From Methylobacterium sp. C25 (GTDB taxonomy: Bacteria; Pseudomonadota; Alphaproteobacteria; Rhizobiales; Beijerinckiaceae): a stretch of DNA of 64,000 bases. The number at the start of each line of letters is the position of its first letter. The first letter of the stretch is position 1. Under the pieces are notes generated by a model that made no database searches, had not been told where the DNA came from, and worked only from the letters and a program-made list of their open reading frames with translations. A program made the translations under genes and the position numbers. The stretch covers positions 76,016 to 140,015 of the forward strand of contig NZ_JAAUVI010000007.1 of NCBI RefSeq assembly GCF_021352225.1, in the 5' to 3' direction. Positions 34,927 through 44,820 of this stretch are shown here, in pieces.

Positions 34927-35223
34927 TCAGAGGGTGTGGTCGAAATCCGGCGGTTGCAGCCGCCGCCAGGCCGTCGCGATCGTTTCGGGCTTCACATCGA
35001 GCGCATCGGCGCAGGCGAGCAGGAGCGTCTCGTCGCCCATGACGTGGTCGAGGACGGCTGCGAGGAAGGCCGGATCGCGCGCGCTCTCGCGCACCGTTCC
35101 CGGGTTCAGTCCGCTCGCCTGCAGGAACGGAAACAGTCTGTCTTCGTCGCCCGCGAGCCAGACCAGCACCTCGAGTGCAAGAGACTCGGTTCCCTGGTCT
35201 CCATGATCAAATTTGCGTTTCAT
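34927..35223 (-). CDS. DUF3572 protein
   Basis: A 98-residue protein. ESLALEVLVWLAGDEDRLFPFLQASGL and the C-terminus LLACADALDVKPETIATAWRRL match DUF3572, a small family found in Rhizobiales of unknown function. It is frequently encoded next to divK, as here, divergently. The ATG at 35223 is used; a TTG one codon upstream is also in frame. No clear ribosome-binding site is seen. Confidence 0.82.
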   Translation of the reverse strand: MKRKFDHGDQGTESLALEVLVWLAGDEDRLFPFLQASGLNPGTVRESARDPAFLAAVLDHVMGDETLLLACADALDVKPETIATAWRRLQPPDFDHTL

Positions 35224-35300
35224 CAACGAGTATCACTTAAGAGGAATACGAACACAGGGCGACCGAGGCGAGGTCGCGGGAGCCCGGAGAATTGGGGGCC

Positions 35301-35675
35301 ATGTCGAAAACCGTTCTCATCGTTGAAGACAACGAGCTGAACATGAAGCTCTTCAACGATCTTCTCGAAGCTCATGGTTACGCAACCCTTAAGACCGCCA
35401 ACGGCATCGAGGCGATCGAGCTCGCCCGCAAGCATATGCCCGATCTCATCCTGATGGACATCCAGCTTCCGGAGGTCTCGGGGCTCGAGGTGACCAAGTG
35501 GCTGAAGGACGACGAGGAGCTGCGCCATATCCCCGTCATCGCCATCACTGCCTTCGCCATGAAGGGTGACGAGGAGCGCATCCGGGAAGGCGGCTGCGAG
35601 GCCTACCTGTCGAAGCCCATCTCGGTGGCGAAGTTTGTCGCGACCGTGCGCAAATATCTCGGCGAAGACGTCTGA
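35301..35675 (+). CDS. divK: Cell-cycle response regulator DivK
   Basis: A 124-residue single-domain receiver. The N-terminus [27 protein letters not shown], the phospho-acceptor in [13 protein letters not shown] and the C-terminal [21 protein letters not shown] match DivK throughout. In Caulobacter DivK, controlled by PleC and DivJ, feeds the CckA-CtrA pathway that sets replication and polarity. pleD follows after 40 bases, the standard divK-pleD operon. Confidence 0.93.
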   Translation: MSKTVLIVEDNELNMKLFNDLLEAHGYATLKTANGIEAIELARKHMPDLILMDIQLPEVSGLEVTKWLKDDEELRHIPVIAITAFAMKGDEERIREGGCEAYLSKPISVAKFVATVRKYLGEDV

Positions 35676-35715
35676 CCCCGCCGGGGCCGTCGGAAAGGGG
35701 GCTGTAGGAGACCAT

Positions 35716-37089
35716 ATGTCCGCCCGTGTCCTGATCGTCGACGACCTGCTGCCGAATCTGAGGCTCCTCGAGACCAAGCTCTCGATGGAGTATTTCGACG
35801 TCGTCTCCGCCATGAACGGACCCGAGGCCCTCGCGATCTGCGAGAAGGGCCTGTGCGACATCGTGCTGCTCGACGTGATGATGCCCGGCATGGACGGGTT
35901 CGAGGTCTGCCGGCGGCTCAAGACCGACCCGGCGACGGCGCATCTTCCCGTGGTGATCGTCACGGCGCTGGACGAACCCTCCGACCGGCTGCGCGGCCTC
36001 GACGCCGGCGCCGATGACTTCCTGACCAAGCCCATCGACGACACCGCGCTGTTCACGCGGGTACGCAGCCTGCTGAGGCTCAAGGCGGTTCAGGACGAAC
36101 TCCGCAGCCGCGCGTTGGCCTCTCGCCAGCTCGGCATGGGCGATCCCTTCGCGCTCGCCGCCGCCGAGACCGGCCAGGGTGCCCGGATCCTGCTCGTCGA
36201 GGATCGCCCGAGTGCCGCCGACCGCATGGCCACCGCTCTGTCCCAGCACCATACGGTGACCATCGAGAGCGACCCCCAGCGTGCACTGATGAGCGCGACC
36301 GAGGGCGATTTCGACCTGGCGCTGATCAGCATCGACCTCGATGGCGCCGACGGCCTCCGGCTGTGCAGCCAGCTCCGCTCGCTCGACCGCACGCGCGACA
36401 TGGCGCTGATCATGATCGGCGAGACGCACGGCATGGCACGCCTCACCCGCGGGCTCGATTTCGGGGTGCACGACTACCTGTTGCGTCCGGTCGACCGGAA
36501 TGAGCTGATTGCCCGGGTGCGGACCCAGGTCCGCCGCCGGCGCTTCTCGGCGACCCTGCGCGATGCCGTGCAGGCCTCGATCGAACTCGCGGTGACCGAC
36601 GAGCTGACTGGCCTGCACAATCGCCGCTATCTCGATCGCCAACTCGGCCCACTCTTCGGGGCAGCGAGCGCCCAGGCGCTCGGCCTCGCCTGCCTGATCC
36701 TCGACATCGACCGCTTCAAGTCGATCAACGACACCTACGGCCACGAGGCCGGCGACGAGGTCCTGAAGGCCTTCGCCGATCGCGTCCGCCAGCATACCCG
36801 CGGCATCGACGTCGTCGCGCGCTTCGGCGGCGAGGAAGTGGTGATCGTCATGCCGGGGGCGACCCTGGCCGATGCCCAGGCTGCCGGTGAACGCATCCGC
36901 GATCGGGTTCAGTGTCTGCCGTTCCCGATCCAGCGTGGGACGAATCTGATCAACGTCACGGTCTCCGTCGGCGTCGCGACCCGGCATACGAGCGACACCA
37001 GCGCGTCGGACATGCTCAAGCGCTCGGACGACGCCCTCTACCGGGCCAAGGCCGACGGCCGGAACCGCGTGGTCGCGGAAGCGGCTTAA
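35716..37089 (+). CDS. pleD: Diguanylate cyclase response regulator PleD
   Basis: A 457-residue protein with two receiver domains and a GGDEF domain. The first receiver (about 1-125) has LLDVMMPGMDG and is complete; the second (about 155-270) looks degenerate. The cyclase domain from about 290 has DELTGLHNRRYLDRQL and the signature FGGEEV, where the usual final Phe is Val. RGID, five residues before it, is an RxxD inhibitory site for c-di-GMP feedback. It makes c-di-GMP and drives the motile-to-sessile switch in relatives. Its TAA overlaps the stop of the next, convergent small gene. Confidence 0.92.
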   Translation: MSARVLIVDDLLPNLRLLETKLSMEYFDVVSAMNGPEALAICEKGLCDIVLLDVMMPGMDGFEVCRRLKTDPATAHLPVVIVTALDEPSDRLRGLDAGADDFLTKPIDDTALFTRVRSLLRLKAVQDELRSRALASRQLGMGDPFALAAAETGQGARILLVEDRPSAADRMATALSQHHTVTIESDPQRALMSATEGDFDLALISIDLDGADGLRLCSQLRSLDRTRDMALIMIGETHGMARLTRGLDFGVHDYLLRPVDRNELIARVRTQVRRRRFSATLRDAVQASIELAVTDELTGLHNRRYLDRQLGPLFGAASAQALGLACLILDIDRFKSINDTYGHEAGDEVLKAFADRVRQHTRGIDVVARFGGEEVVIVMPGATLADAQAAGERIRDRVQCLPFPIQRGTNLINVTVSVGVATRHTSDTSASDMLKRSDDALYRAKADGRNRVVAEAA

Positions 37090-37274
37090 CCGCCGCCCGG
37101 GTCGGCATCCCTGCCTTGGCCGGAATCCGAGGGAAGCCCCGGCTTGCCCTCGGTCTTCTGATTGGGATCTTTGACGGCGTCCGGCGCCACGTTCTTCTTC
37201 TTCTCGTCGCCGGATCGCGATCCGTCATGCGGATCGCCATGCTTGCGATCGCGGCTTGTTGTGGTGTTGCTCAC
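37086..37274 (-). CDS. Small hydrophilic, probably disordered protein
   Basis: A 62-residue frame from a GTG, starting MSNTTTSRDRKHGDPHDG and continuing with Lys, Asp, Gly and Pro-rich sequence to DADPGGG. The composition looks natural, unlike Arg/Ser-rich shadow frames, and third positions are GC-rich. Its TAA overlaps that of convergent pleD through the shared TTAA. No strong ribosome-binding site or known family is seen. It could be chance. Confidence 0.42.
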   Translation of the reverse strand: MSNTTTSRDRKHGDPHDGSRSGDEKKKNVAPDAVKDPNQKTEGKPGLPSDSGQGRDADPGGG

Positions 37275-37372
37275 GCTGACCCCGCGGATGCCATGCCCGG
37301 CAACGCCGAGAGGCGTCTCCGGGCCTTCCTTCTCAACGGATCGCGACGGGAGAGGTTTCTTCCGGCCGACGG

Positions 37373-38614
37373 CTACGAGCGCCCAGCGGCCGCCGTGATC
37401 GCCTCGACGTCTTCCGAGATCATGCCGCTGGCCTGAGCGCGCTTGATGGCGAGTGAGGCATGCCGCTCGGCCGTCGGCGCGAAGTCAGGACCTCCGATCC
37501 GTCCGAGGGCCGCCAGGGCCTTCTGCAAGCGGATGCCGACCTCGACGAGGCCGGCGCCATCCCGCGCGATGGGCGTGAAGCCGTCCTCGAACAGGTCTTC
37601 CACCGTCAATCCCAGGACGTAGAGGCGCGGAAAGTCGGGTTCTTCCGCAATCGAACGGTCGCGGGTGGCCCAGATCTCCAGAACGCGCACCAGCGTGCCG
37701 ATCACGTCGATCGCCGTGCCGGGATCGTTCACCGCCGGCGACAGGGCACGGGAGGCGACCTCGGAGAGCGCGATGATGCCGAAGCGGGGATCGTTCTCGT
37801 AGACGCGCCGATCGCCGACGACGAAGGCCCGGCGCACGATCGCATGATCGTCCTCGTCGAGCGAGCCGGTGACCTCGGCGATCGGGCAGCCCCCATGGAC
37901 GAAGCTGCCGGGAACGACGGCGAGATGTATCTCGACGCCCTTCTTCTCGGCCCAGGCATCGAGGCTGCGCGTATCCACGTGCTGGACGTATCCGGTCTCG
38001 CGGGACGCGACGCCTTCGGAGCCAGCCGGAGCGGGCCGCCAGGGACGGCCGCCGAGATAGGGCATCTCGGCTCGGCGCTTGAGGGCTTCGCCGGCCGCCG
38101 CTTCGATCAGATCGATCGTCGTGCCGACCCGTCCGAGTTCGGACAGCGTGTCGATCCAGCGGATGAGCGTCGCCACCACGAGCACCATCACGACGAGCGT
38201 CACGGCGAAGACGACGACGCGGCCCTGCTGGCCGTAGTAATCGGTCTTCAGCGCGATCAGGCCGACCACGCTATAGAGAAAGGCGCCGATGAAGCTCGCC
38301 AGCGCCGTCTGGGCGCGGGTGTCCTGCAGGAGGAGCGGAACGGCGCGCGGCGTGACGTTGCTGGTCGCCGAGCCATAGGCCTGAACCATGGTCGACAGCG
38401 AGAAGGTCGCCACCGGCAGCATGCTCGTCGCCAGGATCGACAGGATCTGGTCGACGGCTTCCGAGCCGATCGAGGAGGCGATGCTCGACGGGATGAATGG
38501 TCCGAGCGCCGAAGCCGCCAGAGCCGCGACGACGGCAGCGAAGCAGAACAGCGCGACCCTGATCCACGGCCGGCGGCTCAGGACCTTCAGATGGAAATAG
38601 CCATTCGAGAACAC
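37373..38614 (-). CDS. DUF2254 membrane protein
   Basis: A 413-residue protein. The N-terminal half has four membrane segments (near residues 20-40, 60-80, 105-125 and 135-155), including ATSMLPVATFSLSTMVQAY, typical of DUF2254. The C-terminal half is soluble and includes GYVQHVDTRSLDAWAE and ALSPAVNDPGTAIDVIGTL. The family is of unknown function; its shape resembles small ion-channel or sensor proteins. It stands alone on this strand. Confidence 0.87.
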   Translation of the reverse strand: MFSNGYFHLKVLSRRPWIRVALFCFAAVVAALAASALGPFIPSSIASSIGSEAVDQILSILATSMLPVATFSLSTMVQAYGSATSNVTPRAVPLLLQDTRAQTALASFIGAFLYSVVGLIALKTDYYGQQGRVVVFAVTLVVMVLVVATLIRWIDTLSELGRVGTTIDLIEAAAGEALKRRAEMPYLGGRPWRPAPAGSEGVASRETGYVQHVDTRSLDAWAEKKGVEIHLAVVPGSFVHGGCPIAEVTGSLDEDDHAIVRRAFVVGDRRVYENDPRFGIIALSEVASRALSPAVNDPGTAIDVIGTLVRVLEIWATRDRSIAEEPDFPRLYVLGLTVEDLFEDGFTPIARDGAGLVEVGIRLQKALAALGRIGGPDFAPTAERHASLAIKRAQASGMISEDVEAITAAAGRS

Positions 38615-38761
38615 GACGCACGAACCCCGGTCGATCCAGCCGGGATCGCCGCTGGACGGGCGCCGGTCTCTCAGCGGTGACCCTCGGGGATCACCGCAAT
38701 GGAATGATGCCGCCAGGCGGCACGCGCCGAGGACATCGATCCCCGGCGCGACGCGTGCGTG

Positions 38762-39736
<975 letters not shown>

Positions 39737-40016
39737 CACGGGTCTCCTGATCGTCCAAGGCAAGAAGGTTGGAAGCCTTGGATGCACGTGCGCCGAATAT
39801 GGGCCGGCGACGCCGATGTTCCACCAGACTTCTCGGAGCGACCGGATATCGCGTCACCGCGGCAGGAGCAATTGACCTAAGCCCCTCTAAAGCAATTCTT
39901 TTCTTGATTTCCTCCGCACTGCGGCCAAGCGGAGAAGAACGGTATCGCCGGTTTGGGCAAGCGGAGAATTTACTTCCGCGGCGCCTATCGACCGATCAAT
40001 CGCCGCCGGAAGCGGA

Positions 40017-40190
40017 TCAGCCGCGCAGGACGATGGCGCAGCACACGAGCAGGAAGGAGGCGAAGATCGTCACGCCGAGCGCGAGGAAAGCGGCGTTCTC
40101 GTCGAAGCCTCGGGTCGTGACGTAGCGGGCCGTGGCCGTGCGCGCAGAGGCCCGGACGATCGACTGCCGACCTGCCTGCACGATCTTCAT
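40017..40190 (-). CDS. Small single-pass membrane protein
   Basis: A 57-residue protein. A basic N-terminal half (MKIVQAGRQSIVRASART) is followed by one membrane helix, FLALGVTIFASFLLVCCAIV, ending in RG. CGGGA lies a few bases before the ATG at 40190. No family is recognised. Its composition and ribosome-binding site make it more likely real than the overlapping frames. Confidence 0.58.
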   Translation of the reverse strand: MKIVQAGRQSIVRASARTATARYVTTRGFDENAAFLALGVTIFASFLLVCCAIVLRG

Positions 40191-40337
40191 CGGTCCCGAG
40201 CTCCATGGAGCCACCCAGGACGGGCAGGCTCGACAGGGCCAGAATGACGAAATCAGTCTGAGGGAGTTCTGAATCCGCGGTCGCGACCGCGGATTGTCGT
40301 CAATGAAGACTTAAAGGCGCCCGGGAGGGCGACACCG

Positions 40338-40820
40338 TCACAGCGAGCGGTCGAAGCGCAGCTCGCCGGCCTGGCTCTTGATCACGAGCTGGGAGCCGAC
40401 GATGTCCCAGACGCCTGCCGTACGCAGGGCCGTGAGAAAGGCGGTCTCGCTGGCGGCCAGCGCCTTGTCGCAGGACTTCTTGGTGATCGCGAGCGGCCCG
40501 ACGGCCAGATGCTGCTCCTTCAGCGGGAAGGCGGTCGCCGCGAAGGTGTTGCAGCCGCCATATCCGCGGGCACGGTACTGCGTGTCGATGATGAAGCTCG
40601 GCCGGTCGCTGCCGCCGAAGGGCTTCCCGTTCAGGCTCACCGCGGTCCAGGTGGTGCCGAGCGGAAACACCTTCTCCTGCGCCTTGGCGCCGGGGACGTA
40701 TTGCGGCTTCTTCTCCTGCTGCTGCCCCTGACCGAGATTGCGCACGCCGCTCATCTGTGCCGACGCCGGAGCGGCGGCCAGGATTGCGCCCGTCAGCGCG
40801 ACGGCTAGAATCTTTTTCAT
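40338..40820 (-). CDS. META-domain (HslJ-like) periplasmic protein
   Basis: A 160-residue protein. The signal peptide MKKILAVALTGAILAAAPAS is cleaved near ASA. After a Gln-rich linker, GTTWTAVSLNGKPFGG...PSFIID and RGYGGCNTFAATAFPL match the META domain (as in HslJ), with the conserved GGCN segment. A second cysteine is in KKSCDKALAASE. META proteins have been linked to motility and novobiocin resistance, but the mechanism is unclear. The ATG at 40820 gives a clean signal peptide. Confidence 0.83.
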   Translation of the reverse strand: MKKILAVALTGAILAAAPASAQMSGVRNLGQGQQQEKKPQYVPGAKAQEKVFPLGTTWTAVSLNGKPFGGSDRPSFIIDTQYRARGYGGCNTFAATAFPLKEQHLAVGPLAITKKSCDKALAASETAFLTALRTAGVWDIVGSQLVIKSQAGELRFDRSL

Positions 40821-41059
40821 GGTGAAGCCCCCTTGGTTCGCAGCGCTGCGGCGTCGATGGAAAGTCGGTCTCGTACCTTTCCGAGGCACGTAGCGGACCG
40901 CGCATCCGATAGGAATCGAGCGCAAATAAGGTCGAGGACGGCCGTTCCCTCGTTGTCGCACCCGCCGTTGCAACGATCCCCGGCCTCTTCGTGTTGTCGA
41001 GGCTCTCGGGGCCGGTCTCCGGGTTCGAGCGGGTTTCGAGGGCGGCAAGGAGTGCGCGA

Positions 41060-41380
41060 GTGTCCGGATCGGATGAGGGAGGGGCGAGCGGCCGCTTGCC
41101 CAATACGATGACGCCGGAGCAGTGCCGTGCAGGTCGCGCGCTGATCGACTGGTCGGTCGGTGATCTCGCAGCCAAGGTCGGCCTCGGCGAGGCGATGGTG
41201 CGCGATTACGAAGGTCGGCTGAGCGACCCGCCCTCCGGGCAGATCGAGGCGTTGCGCAGCGCGCTCGCGACGGCCGGCGTGATCTTCACCGATGACGGCT
41301 CGGCCGGGGTGCGGCTCGGCCGCCGTGGCGCCGACGAGGGGACGCGGCTCGATAGCCTGACCACCGAGAACGACCGCTGA
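41060..41380 (+). CDS. XRE-family helix-turn-helix protein
   Basis: About 106 residues. MTPEQCRAGRALIDWSVGDLAAKVGLGEAMVRDYE is a Cro/C1-type helix-turn-helix, and the rest, IEALRSALATAGVIFTDD, is typical of short alphaproteobacterial XRE proteins. A GTG at 41060 has AAGGAG seven bases upstream; an ATG at 41108 begins the domain itself and is the alternative start. The target is unknown. It is convergent with the FAD reductase gene, 6 bases apart. Confidence 0.78.
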   Translation: MSGSDEGGASGRLPNTMTPEQCRAGRALIDWSVGDLAAKVGLGEAMVRDYEGRLSDPPSGQIEALRSALATAGVIFTDDGSAGVRLGRRGADEGTRLDSLTTENDR

Positions 41381-41386
41381 CGGGAT

Positions 41387-42622
41387 TCAGCCGGCCGTCG
41401 CCAGGGCCTTGAGGTCGAAGGCCGGCTCGGCTGCCTGCGCCGGGGTCAGCGCCCGGCCCAGTGCGAGGATGCGGCGGGCCGCCATGTGCTCGGCCGGCCG
41501 GTTGATGGATTCGACGGCGCAGAGCCGCCCGTCTCGGAAGCGAAACACCGAGAAGGCCTCTCCACCACCGCGCACGACGCTGCCGTCGCCCGTCTCCGCA
41601 AGGCCGGCGATCTGCAGCTTGTGCCGGCCCTGGTCGCTCCAGAACCACGGCACCGCATCGTAGGCGCTCGGCCGCCCGGTCAGCCGCGCGGCGAGGCATC
41701 GGCCCTGGTCGATGGCATTCTGCACGGATTCGATCCGCACACGGTCGCCGCGCGACATCCCGGCCGCGAACCGCGTCGGGAAGCGGGCACAGTCGCCGAT
41801 CGCCGAGATGGCCGGATCGGAGGTCGTGAGGAAGGCGTCGATCTCGATGCCGTCCCGAACCGCCAGCCCGGCCCGCTCGGCAAGCTCCTGGTTGGGCAAC
41901 ACGCCCACACCGACGAGGACGAGGTCGGCCGGAATGCTTTCGCCGTCTGCCAGGACGACCGCGGCGGCGCGGCCCTCATGGCCTTCGATCGCGACGACGC
42001 CGGCCCGGAGGCGGAACGTCACGCCCATGGCTTCGTGCGCGATCCGGAACGCGTCGGAGGTTTCGGCCGAAACCGCGCGTTCCATCACGCGCTCGGCCGC
42101 CTCGACCACCGTGACGGCGAGGCCGCGTCCGGCGCAGACGGCGGCGAATTCGAGCCCGATGAAACCCGCGCCCACCACTACGATCCGGGCGGCGGCCTCG
42201 AGCGCCTCGCGCAGCCGGTCGGCATCGGCGAGCGAGCGGAGCTGGTAGACGCCGGGCAGATCGGCTCCCGGCACCGGGAGGGCGCGGTTGCGCGAGCCCG
42301 TGGCGAGGACGAGGTGGTCGTAGGCGAGCTCCGACTCGTCATCGAGTCCGAGCGTCCGGGCATCCCGATCGATGCGCACGGCCCGCGCCCGGCGGTGCGC
42401 GATGCGATGCTCGGTGAAATACGAGGCCGGCCGCAGCAGCAGGCCTTCAGCGTCGGTCTTGCCGGCGAGATAGGCTTTCGAGAGAGGAGGACGCTGATAG
42501 GGCAGCGCATCCTCGTCGCCGACCACGGTGATCGGAGCGGCAAATCCCGCCTCGCGCAGGCTCGCGGCCGTCTGCAGGCCGGCTTGGCCGGCCCCGACGA
42601 TGACGACGCCCGCCTGGCTCAC
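41387..42622 (-). CDS. FAD-dependent pyridine nucleotide-disulfide-type reductase
   Basis: A 411-residue reductase of the ferredoxin/rubredoxin reductase family (rhodocoxin-reductase type). VVIVGAGQAGLQTAASLREAG is the FAD loop, LPYQRPPLSKAYLAGK a family hallmark, IVVVGAGFIGLEFAAVCAG the NAD(P)H loop and ISAIGDCARFP the second FAD motif. Its electron acceptor is not encoded nearby. It starts at a GTG inside GTGA, overlapping the LysR stop by 4 bases, so the two are translationally coupled. Confidence 0.88.
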   Translation of the reverse strand: MSQAGVVIVGAGQAGLQTAASLREAGFAAPITVVGDEDALPYQRPPLSKAYLAGKTDAEGLLLRPASYFTEHRIAHRRARAVRIDRDARTLGLDDESELAYDHLVLATGSRNRALPVPGADLPGVYQLRSLADADRLREALEAAARIVVVGAGFIGLEFAAVCAGRGLAVTVVEAAERVMERAVSAETSDAFRIAHEAMGVTFRLRAGVVAIEGHEGRAAAVVLADGESIPADLVLVGVGVLPNQELAERAGLAVRDGIEIDAFLTTSDPAISAIGDCARFPTRFAAGMSRGDRVRIESVQNAIDQGRCLAARLTGRPSAYDAVPWFWSDQGRHKLQIAGLAETGDGSVVRGGGEAFSVFRFRDGRLCAVESINRPAEHMAARRILALGRALTPAQAAEPAFDLKALATAG

Positions 42623-43572
42623 GGCTCGACCTGCTCGGGCGAGGCCTGTCTGATGATCTCGTCGATCCCGGGCAGGAAGCCCTCGCCCTCCTGGACGAGG
42701 TAGTGCCAGAACGAGTCCGAGGCCGGCCCGAGGACCTTGTCGGCGCGGCGCACGACGTACCAGTCGCGCCGGATCGGCAGCCCCTGCACATCGAGAAGCA
42801 CCAGGCGCCCGCTGGCGAGCTCGGCGGATACCGTGTGCGAGGAGAGCAGGGCGATGCCGAGCCCGGCCATCACCGCCTGTTTCAGGGTCTCGTTGGACCC
42901 GGCATCGATCCCGAGCCTCGCCCGGCGGATCATCACGCCGTTCATGAATTCCTCGAAGACCGCGCGCGTCCCCGAGCCTTCCTCGCGCACGAGGAAGGAT
43001 TGGTCGGCGATGTCCTCGCGCGTGAGGCCCGTCTTGCCGGCCAGCGGATGGTCCGGCGCGGCGATCAGCACGAGGGGGTGCGGCCCGAACCTTTCCGCCT
43101 CGATCGCGAAGTCGCGCGGCGGCCGGCCCATGATCGCGAAATCGATCTCGTAATTGCGCAGCGCATCCACCGTGCCGGTGCGGTTGCCCACGGTGAGGTT
43201 GATCTCGACCTGCGGATGCGAGCCCATGAATCCGGCGATCACGGCCGGCGCGAAGTACTTCGCCGTCGAGACCACGCCGAGCGCCACGCGGCCGCCGCCG
43301 GCACCTTTCAGCGTCCGCAGCCGCTCGGTGCAGGTCTCGAGGACGGTATTGATGCTGTTGATCGCCCAGAGCATCTCGCGGCCGGCATCGGTTGGCTTGA
43401 GGCCGGTGGGCGTGCGGTCGAAGAGCAGCAGGCCGGCCTCGTCCTCCAACTGGCGGATGCGCGCGTAGAGCGCGGCCGAGGTCACGTTCAGCTCCTGCGC
43501 CGCACGTGTCATGGTCCCGAGCCGGGCGACGGCGGCGACGGCCTGCAACTGCTTGAGCGAGAGGTTGCGCAT
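42619..43572 (-). CDS. LysR-type regulator, CbbR/QscR-like
   Basis: A 317-residue LysR protein. The helix-turn-helix is in MTRAAQELNVTSAALYARIRQLEDE, and the effector domain has the CbbR-type ALGVVSTAKYFAPAVIAGF and VREEGSGTRAVFEEFM. CbbR proteins respond to RuBP or related metabolites; the homologue QscR in Methylobacterium extorquens activates serine-cycle genes. The gene is divergent from fbp-prk, the standard CbbR position. I cannot tell CbbR from QscR on sequence alone, so no symbol is given. The FAD reductase follows with a 4-base overlap. Confidence 0.88.
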   Translation of the reverse strand: MRNLSLKQLQAVAAVARLGTMTRAAQELNVTSAALYARIRQLEDEAGLLLFDRTPTGLKPTDAGREMLWAINSINTVLETCTERLRTLKGAGGGRVALGVVSTAKYFAPAVIAGFMGSHPQVEINLTVGNRTGTVDALRNYEIDFAIMGRPPRDFAIEAERFGPHPLVLIAAPDHPLAGKTGLTREDIADQSFLVREEGSGTRAVFEEFMNGVMIRRARLGIDAGSNETLKQAVMAGLGIALLSSHTVSAELASGRLVLLDVQGLPIRRDWYVVRRADKVLGPASDSFWHYLVQEGEGFLPGIDEIIRQASPEQVEP

Positions 43573-43738
43573 AGGCCGCTTTTAGTTTTTTTGCGCGGCA
43601 CCACAAGTTTGGTCAGATTATTTCGCGGCCTCGTGCACCGGATCTGGTACTGGCGAGCGGCGGCGGGATATCATCTGGCCAATCGGGACTGCGCCGCAGG
43701 CCTTGCCCGGCATTCGTATGGGGATTTGGGTTCAGCAC
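43573..43738. promoter_or_regulatory. Divergent LysR / fbp control region
   Basis: A 166-base region between the starts of the LysR gene and fbp. Its LysR-proximal part (43578-43630) is AT-rich, with TTTTAGTTTTTTTGCG and GGTCAGATTATTTCGC. LysR regulators normally bind such divergent regions at T-N11-A motifs; several spacings fit here, and I cannot choose one. Confidence 0.5.
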
Positions 43739-44788
43739 ATGGCGATCACGATCGGCTCAACGCTTTCCGAGTATCTCGACGCGGAAGTGGCGCGTGAGTC
43801 CGGCCTCGCCGACACCGCAAAGACCCTGCTGGCGCTTGCCGCCGCCTCGATCGACGTGAGCGAAGTCTGTGGGCGCGGCGCGCTCGCCGGCGATCTCGGC
43901 GCGCAGGGCGAGACCAACAGCGACGGCGACGTGCAGAAGGCGCTCGACGTCATCGCCCACAAGCGCTTCACCGAAGCCCTGAAAACGGCCCCTGTCGCCG
44001 AGGTCTGCTCGGAAGAGGCCGAGGACGTCATGGTCCTCAATCCCGGCGCGCCGCTCGCCGTGGCGATCGACCCGCTCGACGGCTCGTCGAACATCGCCGT
44101 GGGCATGGTGGTCGGCACGATCTTCGGCATCCGCCCCGTGGTGTCGGACCCGAAGGATCCGAACGCCTCGTTCAAGACGCCGGGCACCACGCAGACGGCC
44201 GCCGGCTTCACCGTGTACGGGCCGGCGACCACCTTCGTAATCACGCTCGGCAACGGCACGCGCATCTTCACGCTCGACCGCGCGGCCAAGGTCTTCACGC
44301 TGACCCATGACGCGCTCCAGGTCGTCGAGAGCGCCAACGAATACGCGATCAACTCCTCGAACGGCCGCCATTGGGACACGCCGGTGCGCGCCTTCATCGA
44401 GGATTGCATGCGCGGGGACGAGGGGCCGCGCGATCGCAACTTCAACATGCGCTGGACCGCAGCCCTGGTGGCGGACGCCCAGCGTGTGCTGATCCGCGGC
44501 GGCGTGTTCCTGTATCCCGGCGACAGCCGCAAGGGCTACGAGCAGGGCCGCCTGCGCCTGCTCTACGAGACCGCACCGATCGCCTTCGTCATGGAGCAGG
44601 CCGGCGCTGCCGCCACGGACGGGCGCGGCCGCATCCTCGACGTCGTCGCCAAGAAGATCCACGAGCGCTCGCCGCTGGTTTTCGGCTCGAAGGAAGAGGT
44701 CTCCAGCGTTCAGGCGTATTATGACGGTCGTCAGCCCGCCGCCGGCCGCTCTCCTCTGTTCGGCCAGCGCGGCCTGATGCGAAGCTAA
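43739..44788 (+). CDS. fbp: Class I fructose-1,6-bisphosphatase
   Basis: A 349-residue enzyme hydrolysing fructose 1,6-bisphosphate (and in Calvin-cycle types sedoheptulose 1,7-bisphosphate). The metal and phosphate site VAIDPLDGSSNIAVGM is the class I signature. YPGDSRKGYEQGRLRLLYE and VMEQAGAAATDGRGRILD are conserved substrate segments. The ATG at 43739 is the family-like start; an ATG at 43718 is possible. It is the first gene of the fbp-prk-rpe-cbbY group, as in cbb operons. Confidence 0.93.
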   Translation: MAITIGSTLSEYLDAEVARESGLADTAKTLLALAAASIDVSEVCGRGALAGDLGAQGETNSDGDVQKALDVIAHKRFTEALKTAPVAEVCSEEAEDVMVLNPGAPLAVAIDPLDGSSNIAVGMVVGTIFGIRPVVSDPKDPNASFKTPGTTQTAAGFTVYGPATTFVITLGNGTRIFTLDRAAKVFTLTHDALQVVESANEYAINSSNGRHWDTPVRAFIEDCMRGDEGPRDRNFNMRWTAALVADAQRVLIRGGVFLYPGDSRKGYEQGRLRLLYETAPIAFVMEQAGAAATDGRGRILDVVAKKIHERSPLVFGSKEEVSSVQAYYDGRQPAAGRSPLFGQRGLMRS

Positions 44789-44820
44789 GCGCCCCTACGG
44801 CCCCCGGAAGCCCAGTCACG

